This document shows, piece after piece, positions 23,001 through 35,973 of a DNA stretch of 64,000 nucleotides. The position numbers were made by a program, and so were the translations under genes. A model generated the notes under the pieces. The model made no database searches, was not told where the DNA came from, and was given only the letters and a program-made list of their open reading frames with translations. This DNA is from Emydura subglobosa (taxonomy: Eukaryota; Chordata; Testudines; Chelidae). How positions within the stretch are numbered: the first letter of the stretch is position 1; every line of letters starts with the position of its first letter. The stretch is taken from NCBI GenBank assembly GCA_007922225.1, contig ML679969.1, forward strand, positions 13,823,999-13,887,998. The letters are read 5' to 3'.

Positions 23001-25533
23001 AATCCTAGAAATTGCCATTCCTTTTTTAAAGACAAGTCTGCCACTGAGTTCCCAGGCAACAGATTGCATACTGGCCATCAGCGTTCAGTTAAGGAACTCT
23101 AAGTTAGGGTGCAATACATGCAGCTTTCATTTATTGATTAATTGGAGAGTCAGGTTATTGTATAGAGAACAGCAAGGGAAAGTGCCAGTAATTCTTCAGC
23201 AGACAAATCTCTGCAAAACCTTTTATTCTGCGTAAAGGAAAAATGAAATCTACATCATTTTTAAAATTCTAAAAAGATTATAAATAAATAAACTTTTATT
23301 TATTATGAAAAATAGAGATGAGTGAAATAGAACCAAAAAAAAAAAAAAAAAAAAGCCAACCTGAAATGCTGACCTAATTTAACCTAAACTCCCAGGTGTT
23401 CTTTGATCTTTCAAAAAGTTCCATTAACTTTAAAGACAAACGTGGCTCTAAAATTCTGAGGTTCAGCTCCAATTGGAAATGGAATGCCAAATTATTGCAA
23501 GAATGAATTTTTATGGTCACACTCCCAGATCAAATGAACTCAGGAATTACTAGAAATCTTAAGGGAAGGGGAGGAACAGGACAGGAAAAAGCACTTTCAG
23601 GAGGGTTCCAAGACATCAGACAAGGCTAACTGGCTGGGGTCAGAAAGAAACTTAATCTATGGCCATGTTTATTGCCAAATTATATATTATAGGTGATTTT
23701 ACTCATTTATCTGGAATATTTGGTACAGCGAAGATACTGAGCTAGATTGGTTATTGATCTAATCTGATATGGCAATTCCTTTGTTCCTAGCATCTAAACT
23801 GGAATCTCTGGAGGTTCTCCATCTATAGGAGGATCTCCTTTTCTTCTGACAAAAGCCAGGAACATTTTGCCTCCACGGTCTCTGTGAACAGAGAATACTC
23901 GGTGGTCTTCTCTGATATTATTGGGTGAGAATGAGATAATAGCATTGCAGCCAGCATATAATAATGGAGAAATTACTTCAGGTATGAAAAATTTGAACCC
24001 CCTACATAAGCCCTGGGGCAACAACACCGCCCGCAGCACTTTGTAAGCGTAACAATATATGGTCTCCATTGATGGAATCCACCATTCTCGGCTTGGTCTC
24101 TCCCTGCTGCCAAGCTGTAGCTGTGTTAGAACCGGCAACCAGAGTGAAAACAGGAGAGAATGTAGTAGCACTCCGAAAAGGGGGAGAGGATGAAATATAT
24201 CATAAGATAATATGAAAATAAACCATTAAAAGGCTCTGTTTCCTATTATCATGTGGTTTTATGTTAATGAAGTTGTTCCAGGCCTGTTTGAGTTTAAGTC
24301 AAGCAGGGGAATATGAGTAATATGAAAAATATGTAGGGATGAAGACCCTAAGTTAAAAAGTCTGTGTAACATTTAATGTTTTCATTCTACATGCATTTCA
24401 GGATAAAGGATAAAGCAACCAGTAAGTGGAAAGAAAGAAAGAAAACACATAGGACCAGATTTTCTGTGGCCCTCAAATTGGTGCCCACAGACCTGAGTGT
24501 ATAAAAAGACCTGTGTTTGCACAAGTGCATGTGTAAACAGGCAAATGTGTGTGCAAAATGGATGACTGTGCATCTGGTTAATCCATTTGTATGAGCTCTT
24601 ATCCATTTGAGTTGTGCTTTCATAATGCAGAACTTAGTATGTGCTCTCAAATGAACCCACAAGTATCAATCACTTTTTTTAGAGGCAGCCTAAGAATTTT
24701 GTAGGATTTTTATATGACCGATCAGAACTCTGGAAAGCAAAGAGATGTCAGGAAAGAGAAATTCAGTGAAAGAACTGAGCTTAGAAAAGGCAAAAGCAGA
24801 ATGGAGGAGGGACTGTAGAAATCATATGTTTAATGTTGTGTAGTGACAAATAACTGACAATTAACAAACAAATAATAAAAATTATTCATCACACAGTTCA
24901 GTCTGTTTTCTAGAGTTCCTAAAAGCTTTGCTTTTGGGGGGCACAAGGCTTCTTACAAGCTTTTTTCAGTTGGTCTTGACCAGGGTAGGATTTGATATTT
25001 CCACTTCTAATTTAAGGTTCAAATGAAAAATCTGCTGCCCAGATACCACGGTGATGGGCCTATGAGAAATTATTACATAGTCGAATGCCAGAACTCAAAG
25101 AGAAACTCAGTCAAAGTTACTGATACTTTCCATTCAAACTATGTGTATCTGCCCAGGTTTGAAAAAAACTGAGTCTGGGGTTTGATCGAAAAAGTCTGCA
25201 AACTTTGGGAAAACAGAGGATGAGTTTGCAGTTACACAGCTCTGCCATTTCCTCTACATTGATGCTCTGATTCTTTTTCTAGCTGGTGAATAGGTTGAGG
25301 GGCACAGGTCAGAGACACCACAGTACGGCAGTTAAAAAGATGAGCTGAGTCAAATTTGAAAAGCTCTTCATAGATGGCTCAGGAGTTGGCAAAAAGGAAT
25401 CGTAAGAAGCTCGTTTCCATAGTCACGGTCTCATCCTTATCCTGGCTGCTGAAAGTGCATAATACCTAGGCTTTGGCCAGCCAAAGCAGGTGATAAAAAG
25501 AGTAGGAAGAATTAAGAGTTCTAAGCACCACCT
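23001..25533. other. Intron 1 segment, poly-A run
   Basis: A 20-base A run lies at 23335-23354, next to GAGATGAGTGAAATAG. A 125-codon minus-strand frame (23794-24171) was examined and not recognised. No splice-bounded exon is seen. Confidence 0.45.
23335..23354. repeat. Poly-A tract
   Basis: Twenty uninterrupted A residues. It may mark a retroposed tail, but no body is recognisable upstream. Confidence 0.9.
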
Positions 25534-25778
25534 TGTTCTATGATTCTACGATTCTTTATAAACATTAGGGTTGGAAGGGAACACAGGAGCTCATCCAGTC
25601 CAACCCCCTGCTCAAAGCACGACCAACCCCAACTAAATCATCTCAGCTGGGACTTTGTCAAGTCAGGCCTTAAGAACTCTAGGGATGGAGATTCCTCCAC
25701 CTCTTTAGGTAACCCATTCCAGTGCTTCACCACCCTCCTGATGAAAAAGTTTTTCCTAATATCCAACCTGTTCCTTTA
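25534..25778 (-). mobile_element. CR1 LINE 3' end (minus strand)
   Basis: The low end shows TTCTATGATTCTACGATTC, the octamer-type repeat found at CR1 3' termini. It is followed by GGGTTGGAAGGGAACACAGG, TCATCCAGTCCAACCCCC and TTCCAGTGCTTCACCACCCT, then AAGTTTTTCCTAATATCC. It is 5' truncated after about 245 bp. The overlapping 79-codon + frame is a shadow. Confidence 0.85.
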
Positions 25779-26205
25779 GTGTGAGGGGTTGCACCACAAC
25801 AAAGTCCTTCTGTAACACTCCCATAGTCTTTGAACTGAGTCAGGAAACTGCACATCACAAATTCATTGTAATGCTGCAGAATCTACTTTCTATGCTTTAA
25901 TGAGCAAAAGGGACTGTGTGTAGTCTGTGTTTCATAATTCAGATAGCACAGAGAGGTCCTGGTCTCTGTCTGGGGCCCCTAGGTGTGACTCCAATATAAA
26001 TAATAGAATAGAGACATAACTGATTTAAATAGTTGTATTTTTGACTATCGTAATGATATGTAGGCGTGGCAGAATTTTATTTTTTTTATAATTTCAACAG
26101 ATCATATTGCTGTTTATTTTAAAGCACTTTTTCTGATTGTTATCAATTTAAATGTTCACTGATGTGCCTAATTGTAATTTTTAAGCATTTTTTAAATTTT
26201 CATCA

Positions 26206-26237
<32 letters not shown>

Positions 26238-27857
26238 GGAATTAAACAATGGTAAAGATCAGACAATAATTATTCAATGACAGTAGATGTTGAGATTAAA
26301 AAAGTTTAAAGCTTTAAAACACAAACTCCCAACATCATATGTCAAAATTTTAGCCTTAAATCAAACTAATAAGTTCTCAAGCATCAGTTTTCTTACTTTG
26401 CCTATCTGTAAATTTCAATTATTATCAATGGAAATATTTGTTCATTGGTTTGTATGTACATGGTGAAATCAATATTTGCCAATAAATATCTAATCCTTCC
26501 AAACCTAATTATATAATATGTGCAATTAATGAAATATCAATGTTCATCATAAAATGTTAAAGACAAAATACCATAACTTTAGTTTGCTTAACACCTTTCA
26601 TACAAGTTGTATCCCAAACCCCCTATAGTGTTGTGTAGTGTTTTCAGTGTTGTGTTTCTTTGAAATTCCAGTGGAATGTCAGTACTTCTAAGAGAGGTAT
26701 ATGCTGTGAACAGTGCTTTCCATATTTGCAACATTGTTTATATTCTGCAGCAGTTATGTGGTTACTAGAAAAGTTTTGCAAAGGTTTGTTATTGATGTGA
26801 GATCTTTGGGTCTGTCAGTATGATTTAACCCTTGTATTATGGTAAGTCCCCGTCATGCTCTGTGATCCACAAAGATGTAACACGACACGTCCCACAAAGA
26901 ATATACAATGTAAATAATCAGAGTTTTGTTGATTATTGTCAATAACCTCATTCCAGAATCTTTTAACACTATGGTAAGAATCTAACTTGTTTAGGTGTAT
27001 ATAAGTATTTATTTACAAACTGCAGTAGGAGGAAAGGTAAGAGGAAACTCTGCTCCTTTTACACATACACTTGAACTCTGCTGGAGTGCTTGGGTCTATA
27101 TGAGCTACTATACTTCCTGTGTCTTTATTCTTATGAACCCATCTGTCTCTGCACACCAACCTATGAATTATTTTCCACTTACCTATCTTACTAGTAGCAT
27201 CAATATAACACTTAATAATCAGATAAACTTTTTTTTTTGGCTAAAGTTTGAAAAGTAATTTAAAACAATCTTATGTTGTCCCACATCAGATAAACATTGT
27301 AACAACCAATTGGAGAGGACAAATTCTGCAATATTAGCAACTTGGATTTCTTGTTTCTAATTTAAAATAAAAGAAAATATGATTAATGACCATCAACAAA
27401 CAAGTATTAGTTCTGAACCCGTGGCTGGGGTAATTTCAGTGCATCTTACTTCCTCCTCTTCCCCTCCGCCTTGAAGAATAACCAGTTAAAGGCAACAGCA
27501 TTCAGACAGCTGGTGGAGAGGGTAAGAATTTTTGCTCTTGAAATTGGAAAGCTGCAAGTCACTTCCAATAACAGTTAGTACTACAAGCAATGTGGGATTG
27601 TTGCTGGTCATCAAAAACAACACCTTTAAAAAAATCTTTTATGTCTTAGGTGTATTTCTTAATAATGGTTTAGAAGGCTGATAAATTGCTTGCTCAAATA
27701 CAGCTGACTGTCCTATCCCATGGCACAGAAGAGTCAAAGTAATATGGAAGAGGGGAACTAAAGTTTTGGTGTTCTTGATGCATAGGCTGATATATGGAGC
27801 TTTTTGTCATGACATGTGTCTGAACAAAGGTAATTCTGGCATAAGTAGATTCAATAC
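25779..27857. other. AT-rich intron 1 segment
   Basis: No gene. 26120-26225 holds a degenerate direct repeat (TTATCAATTTAAATGTTCAC and TCATCAATTTAAATTTTCAC about 62 bp apart). The region 26040-26560 is unusually AT-rich and may be an old unclassified repeat. Confidence 0.4.
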
Positions 27858-27951
27858 AGGAGTAACTGGATGAAATTCTCTGACCTGTGTTATACAGGAC
27901 GTCTGATTAGATGAACTAATGAGCCCGTCTGCCCTTAAAAATCTATGAATT
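27858..27951 (+). mobile_element. CR1 LINE 3' end (plus strand)
   Basis: GGAGTAACTGGATGAAATTC, TCTGACCTGTGTTATACAGG, then GATTAGATGAACTAATGAGC and CCCTTAAAAATCTATGAAT. This is the reverse complement of the tail seen at 41231-41290. Very short, 5' truncated. Confidence 0.7.
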
Positions 27952-30213
27952 TAAGTGTTGTGGTAAGCTAATTTTTTTAAGTGGGTAGACCTGATGAACC
28001 TTAAAGGATTGTGGGAGATTGTGCCAGCTTCTCCTCCTGTGTTTGAGAGTGAGAGGCACTGAACATTGGAGGGGTGGGGGATATCAGCAGGAATGAGAAC
28101 TTTATGGGCTTGGAGACTGTCAAGACCGAATAGCTGAAGAAAATGCCTTGGGGAAAGGGGGCATTTTTCTGTCACCGGTCTTGAAGTGTGATTGGGAAGG
28201 TGCTGCGTTAGTGAGATGGACTTTCTGGCCTGCCCTGGAGGTTCCTGATTGTGTATCTATCATCTAAACCTGATTGGGTGACTGACACTGCTGAGCTGTT
28301 CTGGGAACAATTGGCTCCAGCCTGACTTTCCATGTGGCCCGGCTTGAGAGGGATTCTTGGGGGCAATGGTGGTGTAGCCATAATGATTGCATCGAGCCAG
28401 AAGTGTAGAAGATCTCACATCCCACTGTATCGGATTCCATTTTTGGATGGATCTTGTATGTGTATCCTGGGACACTGCTAACACGGGACTAGTGCTGGCA
28501 CCAGTTTCTCATATTGCTTATAAGGGTCATTGGGATGGGTAAGCTTCATCTTCTATGCAGACAGGTTTAGTGATTTGCACCTACCCCCATTCTGGTTTCC
28601 TTGATGCTGAAGTTACTGTAGATTGTACATAGAACAAAATAGCTGTTGTGGAGCAGTATAAATTGGCACAAGGTGGGTATTTTGGGTTGTCGGTAGGGCA
28701 ATGCAAATGACAGCAGACAAAATCCTTTTTAGCCCCAGGTTATTACTGTATCGGAGTTGCAGCATTAAACTGGAATATCACCTTGCCTTCTGTTTGGCTG
28801 AAATGAATTAACTGACAGGAAATCATGGATTTCCAAACCCAGCTTTCTTCAGAACATTCCTCCCTAAGAGAGAAGAATTGAACTGATGAAAGTGAGTAAC
28901 AAGAAACAGGTCCTAACATTCTTTTGTATGCCAAAAACAAAATGCCATCAACCTGTCTAGTAGCAATTCCACTTCTTTGAAAACAAGACTGTAGAGAGAG
29001 AGAAAATCTCTAACTCGGGATGGAGAGCACTGAAAACTGGGTTAGAAGTGCTGGGTTATAATGAAGAAGGGTACATATAATTATAACTAGGGGTTGTAAT
29101 TTGCGCTAACTTTTTTATAATGCCTTTATATTAATGGTCAACATAGCAAAATACTGTAACTTATTCCATCGTAAGTGGGTTTGATCCTGGAAAACACTGA
29201 GTACTTTTGAAAATTCTGGCTTAAATGCTTATTAGGTAAAAATATTTGTATTTTAAAAAAATAACATTCTAAACACATTTTTGCAGTTCCCACCATGGTT
29301 TTATTATCTTCATAACCGTGAATAGCCTCTCTGTTGAAACTGGTCTTTTCTAGTGGGAGTTGCAGACGGATGGTACAGGGCAAGATTGAAAGAATGCAGC
29401 TCCATTTCCATTCCATGCATGGGAAAGCAGGAACGTTCAAAGCTGTTGCAAAGTTTTCCCCCTTACAACAGTTATGTAAGTCTCTGCTTTCCCATGCATT
29501 CAAATGGTAGCCACATTCCTTCAGACCTACTCGGCATTGTGGGACCCTTAAAGTGAAAACTTCCAATTTGGTGGGGTTTGTTATATTTAATTACTATAAG
29601 GTTTATTTATAAGGTCGCCCATACTTACATAGTCGTATTGAAACGTATTTGAGTGGTCATCTCTTTGACATTTCATGTTGGGCAGCGTTTTCAAAATTCG
29701 ACACTGAATGGGTGATGCCTCAGATTTTTAAGTGTCCGAGATTTCTGAAGTGTCCAGCCTGAGATTCAAAATCAGCAGCTGCTTTTTCAAAAATTTGACC
29801 ATAGTAACCTATAAGTTACATTGATAGTTTCTTTTAAGCAGTATTTCCAGCCATATTTGTCTACAGGTCTGTGAACAGAGGCAAGGGTTTTTGGCTATTT
29901 GTTTTGTTTGTGGGGAGGGAGGTGTTTAAAAGACAATTGATGCCAAAATGTTGGAGATGGAGTGGTAGGTTGGAAAATAATACTTAGCCTTGACCGATCA
30001 TCATCATCTATCCATGAAGAGTAACATTTACAAAAGTGTCTAAGTCACTCTGGGAGGATCTTGTGCTGCTGAGCCACCTATATGCTTAAAAAGAAATTTA
30101 CCCAAGGTGCTTAGTGGCAACGTTTATCCTTACATTCTGTTGGAACCTTTGTGCCTTCCCCCCTGTCTCCATGTGTAGGTCACTTCTGCTCCACTGTTAC
30201 TATCTAATTTCTC
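27952..30213. other. Intron 1 segment with a small inverted repeat
   Basis: Contains the 16-bp inverted repeat at 29415-29499 and terminal-motif repeat words at about 29685-29800. The 142-codon minus-strand frame at 29138-29566 covers the inverted repeat and has no recognisable domain. Confidence 0.45.
29415..29499. repeat. Perfect 16-bp inverted repeat
   Basis: ATGCATGGGAAAGCAG at 29415-29430 is matched by its exact reverse complement at 29484-29499, with a 53-nt loop. Possibly the centre of a decayed foldback element. Confidence 0.8.
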
Positions 30214-30266
30214 TTTTTTTTTTTTTTCCTGCCTCGCCAGCCTACCCAAAAAAAAAACAAAAAAAA
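30214..30266. repeat. Facing poly-T and poly-A tracts
   Basis: A 14-base T run (30214-30227) and A runs at 30248-30257 and 30259-30266 lie 20 nt apart. They can pair as a hairpin. Confidence 0.85.
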
Positions 30267-30274
30267 ACCCCTTC

Positions 30275-30700
30275 TCTTTCCTAGCCCTGTGGCTGTGCTC
30301 TCCTTTTCTCTGTTTGTGTCCCAGAGCCGTGCTCGGGTCAGCAGCCATCTAACGCTTTTGTCAGCGTGATTAATAGCGCTGTGGATTGTCGTTAATTCAC
30401 TGGCTAATGACTGCGACTCTGGCCGCTCTTGGAGTAATCGGGTGATGTATGTGAGGAGTGCGCACCTCATGGCAGAGGTGAAAATCATTTCGACAAGTCA
30501 AATATTGTCACAGGGAACAAATGGCTCTCCCTGTTAATAAAAATTAATGAATTTTTTTTTACCGCTGGCCTGCTAAATGAAGCTGTGGAGTGAATAAGCA
30601 GAGGGGACAAGCTTGGTGGAATTAAACACTTTATTTGAGGGTTAAAACTATAAACATCTTTATTACAGTTGTGATAGGATGTGGCAAGTGTTGGGAATTT
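30275..30700. other. Repeat-free intron block, strongest candidate conserved noncoding element
   Basis: Retains several CpG dinucleotides in an AT-rich intron (CTAACGCTTTTGTCAGCG, GTCGTTAATTCAC, GACTGCGACTCTGGCCG, TTTCGACAAG). Also rich in TAAT words (GTGATTAATAGCG, AAAATTAATGAATT). No repeat or open frame explains this. Function is inferred. Confidence 0.38.
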
Positions 30701-33700
30701 TGTTCGTACTCCGAAGCAGTTTGCTCCAATGAATGTTGGTTTTTTAAAAGTGTGTGTGTGAGTGGGGGGATAGGAAGCAAAAAAAGATTGGAAATATTGT
30801 GAGGGAAGCAAGGGCAGAACAATAGTAAAGGATTCCCCCCCCACCAAAAAAAAAAAAACCAAAACCCCTATTCCAAATGCACCTATCCACTCCCTGTGCA
30901 TAACTTTGAAGGATCCACCTTCCTGTCCCTACCAACCCAAGATGTCTACCCTATCCCTTACCCCATCTCCTTACCTCATCCAAGCCCTTACACTGGTGGT
31001 CAGCATACTGCTAACATCTGAGGTTCCTCTGGGTGAGCTGCCACCTTCACATATGTGAAGCTCTTGCACCTGGTTGTTTCAGAAGCCACCTTAGGATATT
31101 AGGATGGGGCACAGGCAGTTAGCTGTGGAAGACAGTGGCAACAAAGAAGTCACCAGCCACCTTTCATTGTCTCCTTACCTCTGGTAAGGACAAGTATTGT
31201 ATTAACTGCCAGCAAGCCAGCCACCCCTCAGTACTGGGAAGAGAAGAGCGGGGCTTTGGTTCATGAGGATTTTACTTCCAAAGGAACTTGCTCTAGCTTT
31301 TCCTTACAGTTTCTCCAAAGCCACTCACTGTTTTGAGTCAGGCTCCCAATATGACATTCAGTGGTGACTAAGTTGCAGCATGGGATCTAAATGCAGCCGA
31401 CAGAGCAGTACAGTGCAACTCCTCTTTAACATGGAAGTGTAGCCCATGGAGACTTCAGAATAGATCCCAGAGAATGGCAGCCTGGCTGCTTGAATCTTTG
31501 GATCATTGTACTCTGGGATCTATGGTCTCCATTGGCTGCATCGCCACGATAAAGATCAGGGCAGCCTCAGTCCACCTCTTTTTACATATACCGGGTGTAG
31601 CCTATGGGCTTTTGGCCAGTTGAACAACCAAAGGCCTTTTGAGAATCGCAGCATTAAGTGGAAACACAACCTTAGTGGAAATGCTTCCCCGTTGTATCCA
31701 ATTTTTATTAAAAGCAAATACACCGTTTAAAGGGTCTTGTATGTGGAGGGGAAGAAGAAAGAAACTGACCTGGCATGAGATCTTACTCCTTTAAAGATTT
31801 CACATTGCTGGTTGCCTGGGGAGCAGCAAATCTGAGGAACTGGAAAAGAAAAACAAGGGGAAAATCCTAAAAAAAATACCCAAATGTTACGCTGGACTGA
31901 ATATTATGTGCCCAGGTGCACCTTCCAGATGGTAGGGCACAGCAGTGATCTGACAGTATTCTGTATCCTCTCTGTACTCTAGGAAAGGTTGTTTCATGTG
32001 ATGCATCCACTCCATTTCCTGCAGGGAACCCCCCAAAAGAGAGTTTCCCTGCCCTACTGCAAAGCAAAGAGAAATAGTTACATTTTAAAAAAATGTCAAC
32101 AGCAAGACATAGGCATCATCTGGGATGAAATTAAGAATTTATATAATTTTTGTTGTGGTATTTTTTTCATGAATTTTGTTTGAGTGCACATTTTATATGT
32201 AAGCACCAGAAATTGCTGCATTGCCTAAAATTAACTCAATGTGAGCCAATAAGAAAATGGATAGCATTTTTTTTAAAGTTCTGTAGATTTTAACCCATTA
32301 CACTTTGGTGAAACTACATAGGTAGGTAGCAAAGCTAATAAATCTTATTAAAGCCATTAAGAGGAGAGTGCACCCACTGTATCAGAAGTTGGTGCTACCA
32401 GGCACTGTGTTGTGAAAGGAGGCTGGTCTTTGGGAATCAAATGTAAAAAAAAGAAAAAAGGTCCTTGCTGGGTCTGATTGTTAAAGATCCCATTGTGATC
32501 TGAACCCCAGTTCCCTTTTAAAAAATTTGATAGGGTTATTGAATAATGACATATTACCTAGCTCAATCTCTTTTTCAGTATCAGCTGGATGTGGTGCAGT
32601 GTCACTCGATGCCAGCTAATAGGTCCTGAATTTCACTCCAGAGGTGACTGCATTTCAGAGATGCGTAAAGTGATTGCATTATATATTTTGTATTTGTTTA
32701 AAATTGTAAAGCATTTTGTGTACTGTATGAATGCAGGATTACTGTAATCGTCATTTTCACAGAGTTGATACTTGCAAATTTTCTATCAGTCCTGCACTCA
32801 GACTCTTTTGCTGGCTTCCATCTCAAAGGAGAATCAGGCCTAATTTTTGGCAAAACAAAATATGAGAACTACAAGATACAGAACGTATCATAACTCAGTT
32901 AGACAGTCTCCGGATTGGTGCAGAAGTGTTGCACTTAAAAATGAGCTACATTTGACATACAAGAAGCAAAGGCAAACAACTGTGTCCCTGCATTAAAAAC
33001 TACACTAACTATAAATTGAGGGATGTTGGTAATGCATACATAGCATCAGGACACTTACCTTCATGAAAGAATTCTTCTCCAGATAAAATACGTATCTTTA
33101 GACCTTTACCTTGACTATTTGTGGGTCTATTTATATTTTAAATAACACTTCACCAAATACTTGTGCATGTGCTAATTTATAAAAATGCTGTAGGAAGGAC
33201 CTTTGTACATTCTTATTTCAGCTGGTTAGAATATTTCTGATAGAATGCTTTTCCATCAGAAAATGCTGATTGGATGAAATGGAAATGTTTTCTGGGAGTG
33301 TATCAATTTTTGCCAATTTTCTACAGAATATTATCCATGTTTGTTTCATTATGACTTTATCATTTTGATGTTTTAATAATATAATGATATAGCATAAAAT
33401 CAAAACAAATTATTTTGACCTTGAACCTTTTGGTAAGGATGAAGCAAAATATTTCAGAATATTTAACTGAGGGGAAAATTCCAAGAGTTCTACTTTTTAA
33501 TCCTAATTCAGGATGAAATTAAAATGTGAAACCTCAGTATTTCCTGAGGGCTGGGGATTTCATTTTTTTGACTAGCTCTAGTTCTTATGAGGAACAATAT
33601 TTCGCTTAGTATCTCCCTGCCTCCCTCCTTTCCTTGCCCTGTGTGTTCCCATATAGGGTCCTCCATGGAGCTAAAAAGTACCGCCTGCACACTGGTTCAT

Positions 33701-34179
33701 CTGCTTGGGAAGCTTCAGAAGCCACAAAAGAAGGCAGGTTTGGTTTTGGGCTTTGGGTCTCAGTCTGAAATCTGCACCCTGCACAGAGGACCAATGCATT
33801 ATGTATCTCATATTTCTCATAGCTTGTTGTACACCGGTGGCGCTCGGGGAGGGCACAGGAACCTGCCAGCATGGTGCTCTCTGCAAGTTTAGGGTTTGTC
33901 TTTCCATTGCCATTCTGTAGAATAAAGCATAATATCATTTGGAGAAATATTTAGATTTTCCTTGCGGGGAAATAACAGAGTGGTGGGTCCCCTTTAAGTG
34001 ACCAGTCTAGCAGAAGTGTATTCAAGTTGCTAAGACTCCTGTTTGCTTTTTCTGTTGTTGCGTTTTAATTTTTGGTAATCGCTGTCTTAGTATAGCTGGG
34101 ACCTTGCTTTTTTACTTCACTGATCTTGCTCCCTTTGAAGTCAATGTCTGATTGTCAGAAATATCTTTGACCCCATTCA
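30700..34179. other. Intron 1 segment, nothing recognised
   Basis: C and A homopolymer tracts at 30835-30858. Elsewhere single-copy looking DNA. Overlapping frames of 60-138 codons occur, several through homopolymer DNA, without domains or splice context. A TGACCTTGA word occurs at 33416-33424. Confidence 0.45.
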
Positions 34180-34480
34180 TCGTCTAGTCCTCATCGTTTT
34201 ATATGTCCGTTTGTGTGTGTTCTTATTAACGTTGGCTTCCATTTTAGCTGAAAATAAACCATGATAATTAAAAAATAATACCTTTCTGATATAGCATCCA
34301 TGCGGATGGTCAGTCTTATCATGCTCTTGCACTGTGTGTGTGCATAAGAGACAATTGCTATTAGCTGGGCAGCTCTCGCTCGGTGGGGAGGGGCCGAGCC
34401 CTGTGCGGCCCCCCGCACATGTAACCGTTTAACCGTTCTATTTTTAGAATGTTGAAATGGATCATTAATTAAAGGAATTT
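34180..34480. other. Repeat-free intron block, candidate conserved noncoding element
   Basis: Contains CCATGATAATTAAAAAATAA, GCATCCATGCGGATGGTC and GAGACAATTGCTATTAGC, then a GC-rich patch (GGGGCCGAGCCC, CGGCCCCCCGC) and a doubled AACCGTTTAACCGTT. The mix of homeobox-like words and kept CpGs suggests constraint. Confidence 0.33.
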
Positions 34481-35794
34481 TTACATCCCTAATTAGTGTG
34501 ATATAAAAGGCTTAGATCTCCAAATCACCACACTCTGCATATCTCCTTGTGGACTTTTTTAGGTATATTATTTCCTAATGTATTTGTCTGTAATTATCCC
34601 TATAAAACGGCATTTGCAGCCACTTTCACAATGAAAGTGATCAGCCTACCAGAAGTCATTTATTTTTATGTTTCAACCAAATGAACAAGAGACACTGGCC
34701 AGGGTTTCTCTGTCCTGTCTCCCTCTCTACCACTACCATCCTTTGCAACAGCAGATTGACCAGTTCTGACATGCGTCTCTTTAACATGGCCTTGTGAGCA
34801 TTAAAGTCCAGGAGATGAAGAGTTAAGACAGAAATAAAATCTCGAGGTTCAGACTGTCAGCTTAGATAGTGCTTAGCAAGGGTGGAGGAAAAAAGTCAGT
34901 TGTGATTTAGAAGAAAAACAGTGAGATTTGAGCAATTCCATGGAATACCTTTCCTAGCCCCAGGGCAAGTGGAAGTGGTATATTAACCAAGGAGCAGAGC
35001 AGAGGAGGAAAAAAGGCCAAATCACATTTCTTTGAAACAAAGAGGCTTTTTACCAGGAACAAGCCTTGATAAAAATTACAGTGGCATCGCAACTCATTTC
35101 ACCCGCTCTGCCTCAGGCTATATTAAAGCAATGAGGAAATAGGGGATGCGGCAGCCCTGAAATACAAATACTGGGGTCCCAGGAGCATTTTCAATATAAA
35201 TAGTCCTTTTTAGAATAATGTATTGACTTTAAATGGGGCCCGGTGGCGTGTGCAACACCTAAGATTGCTGTGGAAGGTCTCTGATTTAGGCAGGATACTG
35301 TACATTTGTACATATGCTGGTAGGTACACAATGAACGCTCCTCCACCCACTCCTACTCCCCTTCCCCCCCACTCAAAATTGCCATGTATCAGGCTCACAA
35401 GCAATCACCTTATGAATCTAGACAAAATGTAAAAATAGTGCGGTGTGGTTGCCAGATCAGGTGTTTCATTGATGAGTGCAAGAAACTACTACTAGTCACT
35501 CCGATTTTGAGGACGCCACCGATCACAGTTTGTACCAATGGGTCCTTGCGTGGCTCTATAAACCAGTTTGGGAAGAACATTTGCTGCACTGATCACAGGG
35601 TGCTGGGAAATGTGATCAGTTGCCTGTTACTCGAAGATCGAGTCAGAAATATTCGTCTTGTGCAGATTTTGTCTGAGTATCTTTGGAGCGTTTCTTCTGC
35701 CCTCCAAGCTAGCATGTGAGACTAGGAGTCATGTGAATTCCCATTGCAGATAATGGGAGATTTGTGTGCTTATGAGGGGTGAATTTTCTGTTTG
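34481..35794. other. Intron 1 segment, nothing recognised
   Basis: AT-rich with a C-rich stretch at about 35340-35370. The 111-codon + frame at 35384-35719 shows no known domain. Confidence 0.45.
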
Positions 35795-35973
35795 GGGTTT
35801 GTTCCCATCTCTGTGTGGCTGTGGGAAAGTCACCTCATTCCTCTGCCCCTCTATTGGCCTATCTGTAAAATGGATAGAAATACATTCCTATTTCTCCTGG
35901 ATGTTGTGAGATTTAAATAACTGTTTGCAAAGTTAGTAAAGGATTATAAATGCAATTTATTTTTATTATTAGA
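35795..35973 (+). mobile_element. tRNA-derived SINE, 5' truncated
   Basis: GTTCCCATCTCTGTGTGGC, GGGAAAGTCACCTCATTCC, CTATCTGTAAAATGGATAG, TGTTGTGAGATTTAAATAAC, GTAAAGGATTATAAATGC and an ATTATTA end follow the SINE body order closely. Confidence 0.75.

Noticed and set aside
23794..24171. 125-codon minus-strand open frame with hydrophobic start
   Set aside because: No domain recognised, no splice sites or neighbouring exons, and its length is possible by chance in 64 kb. A BLASTP search would settle it.
29138..29566. 142-codon minus-strand open frame
   Set aside because: It runs through a palindromic repeat-like stretch and shows no domain or codon pattern. An opposing 67-codon frame covers the same DNA.
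30485..30901. 138-codon minus-strand frame rich in Phe, Ser and Thr-His
   Set aside because: Its composition comes from homopolymer and (CA)-type DNA, and several frames overlap it.
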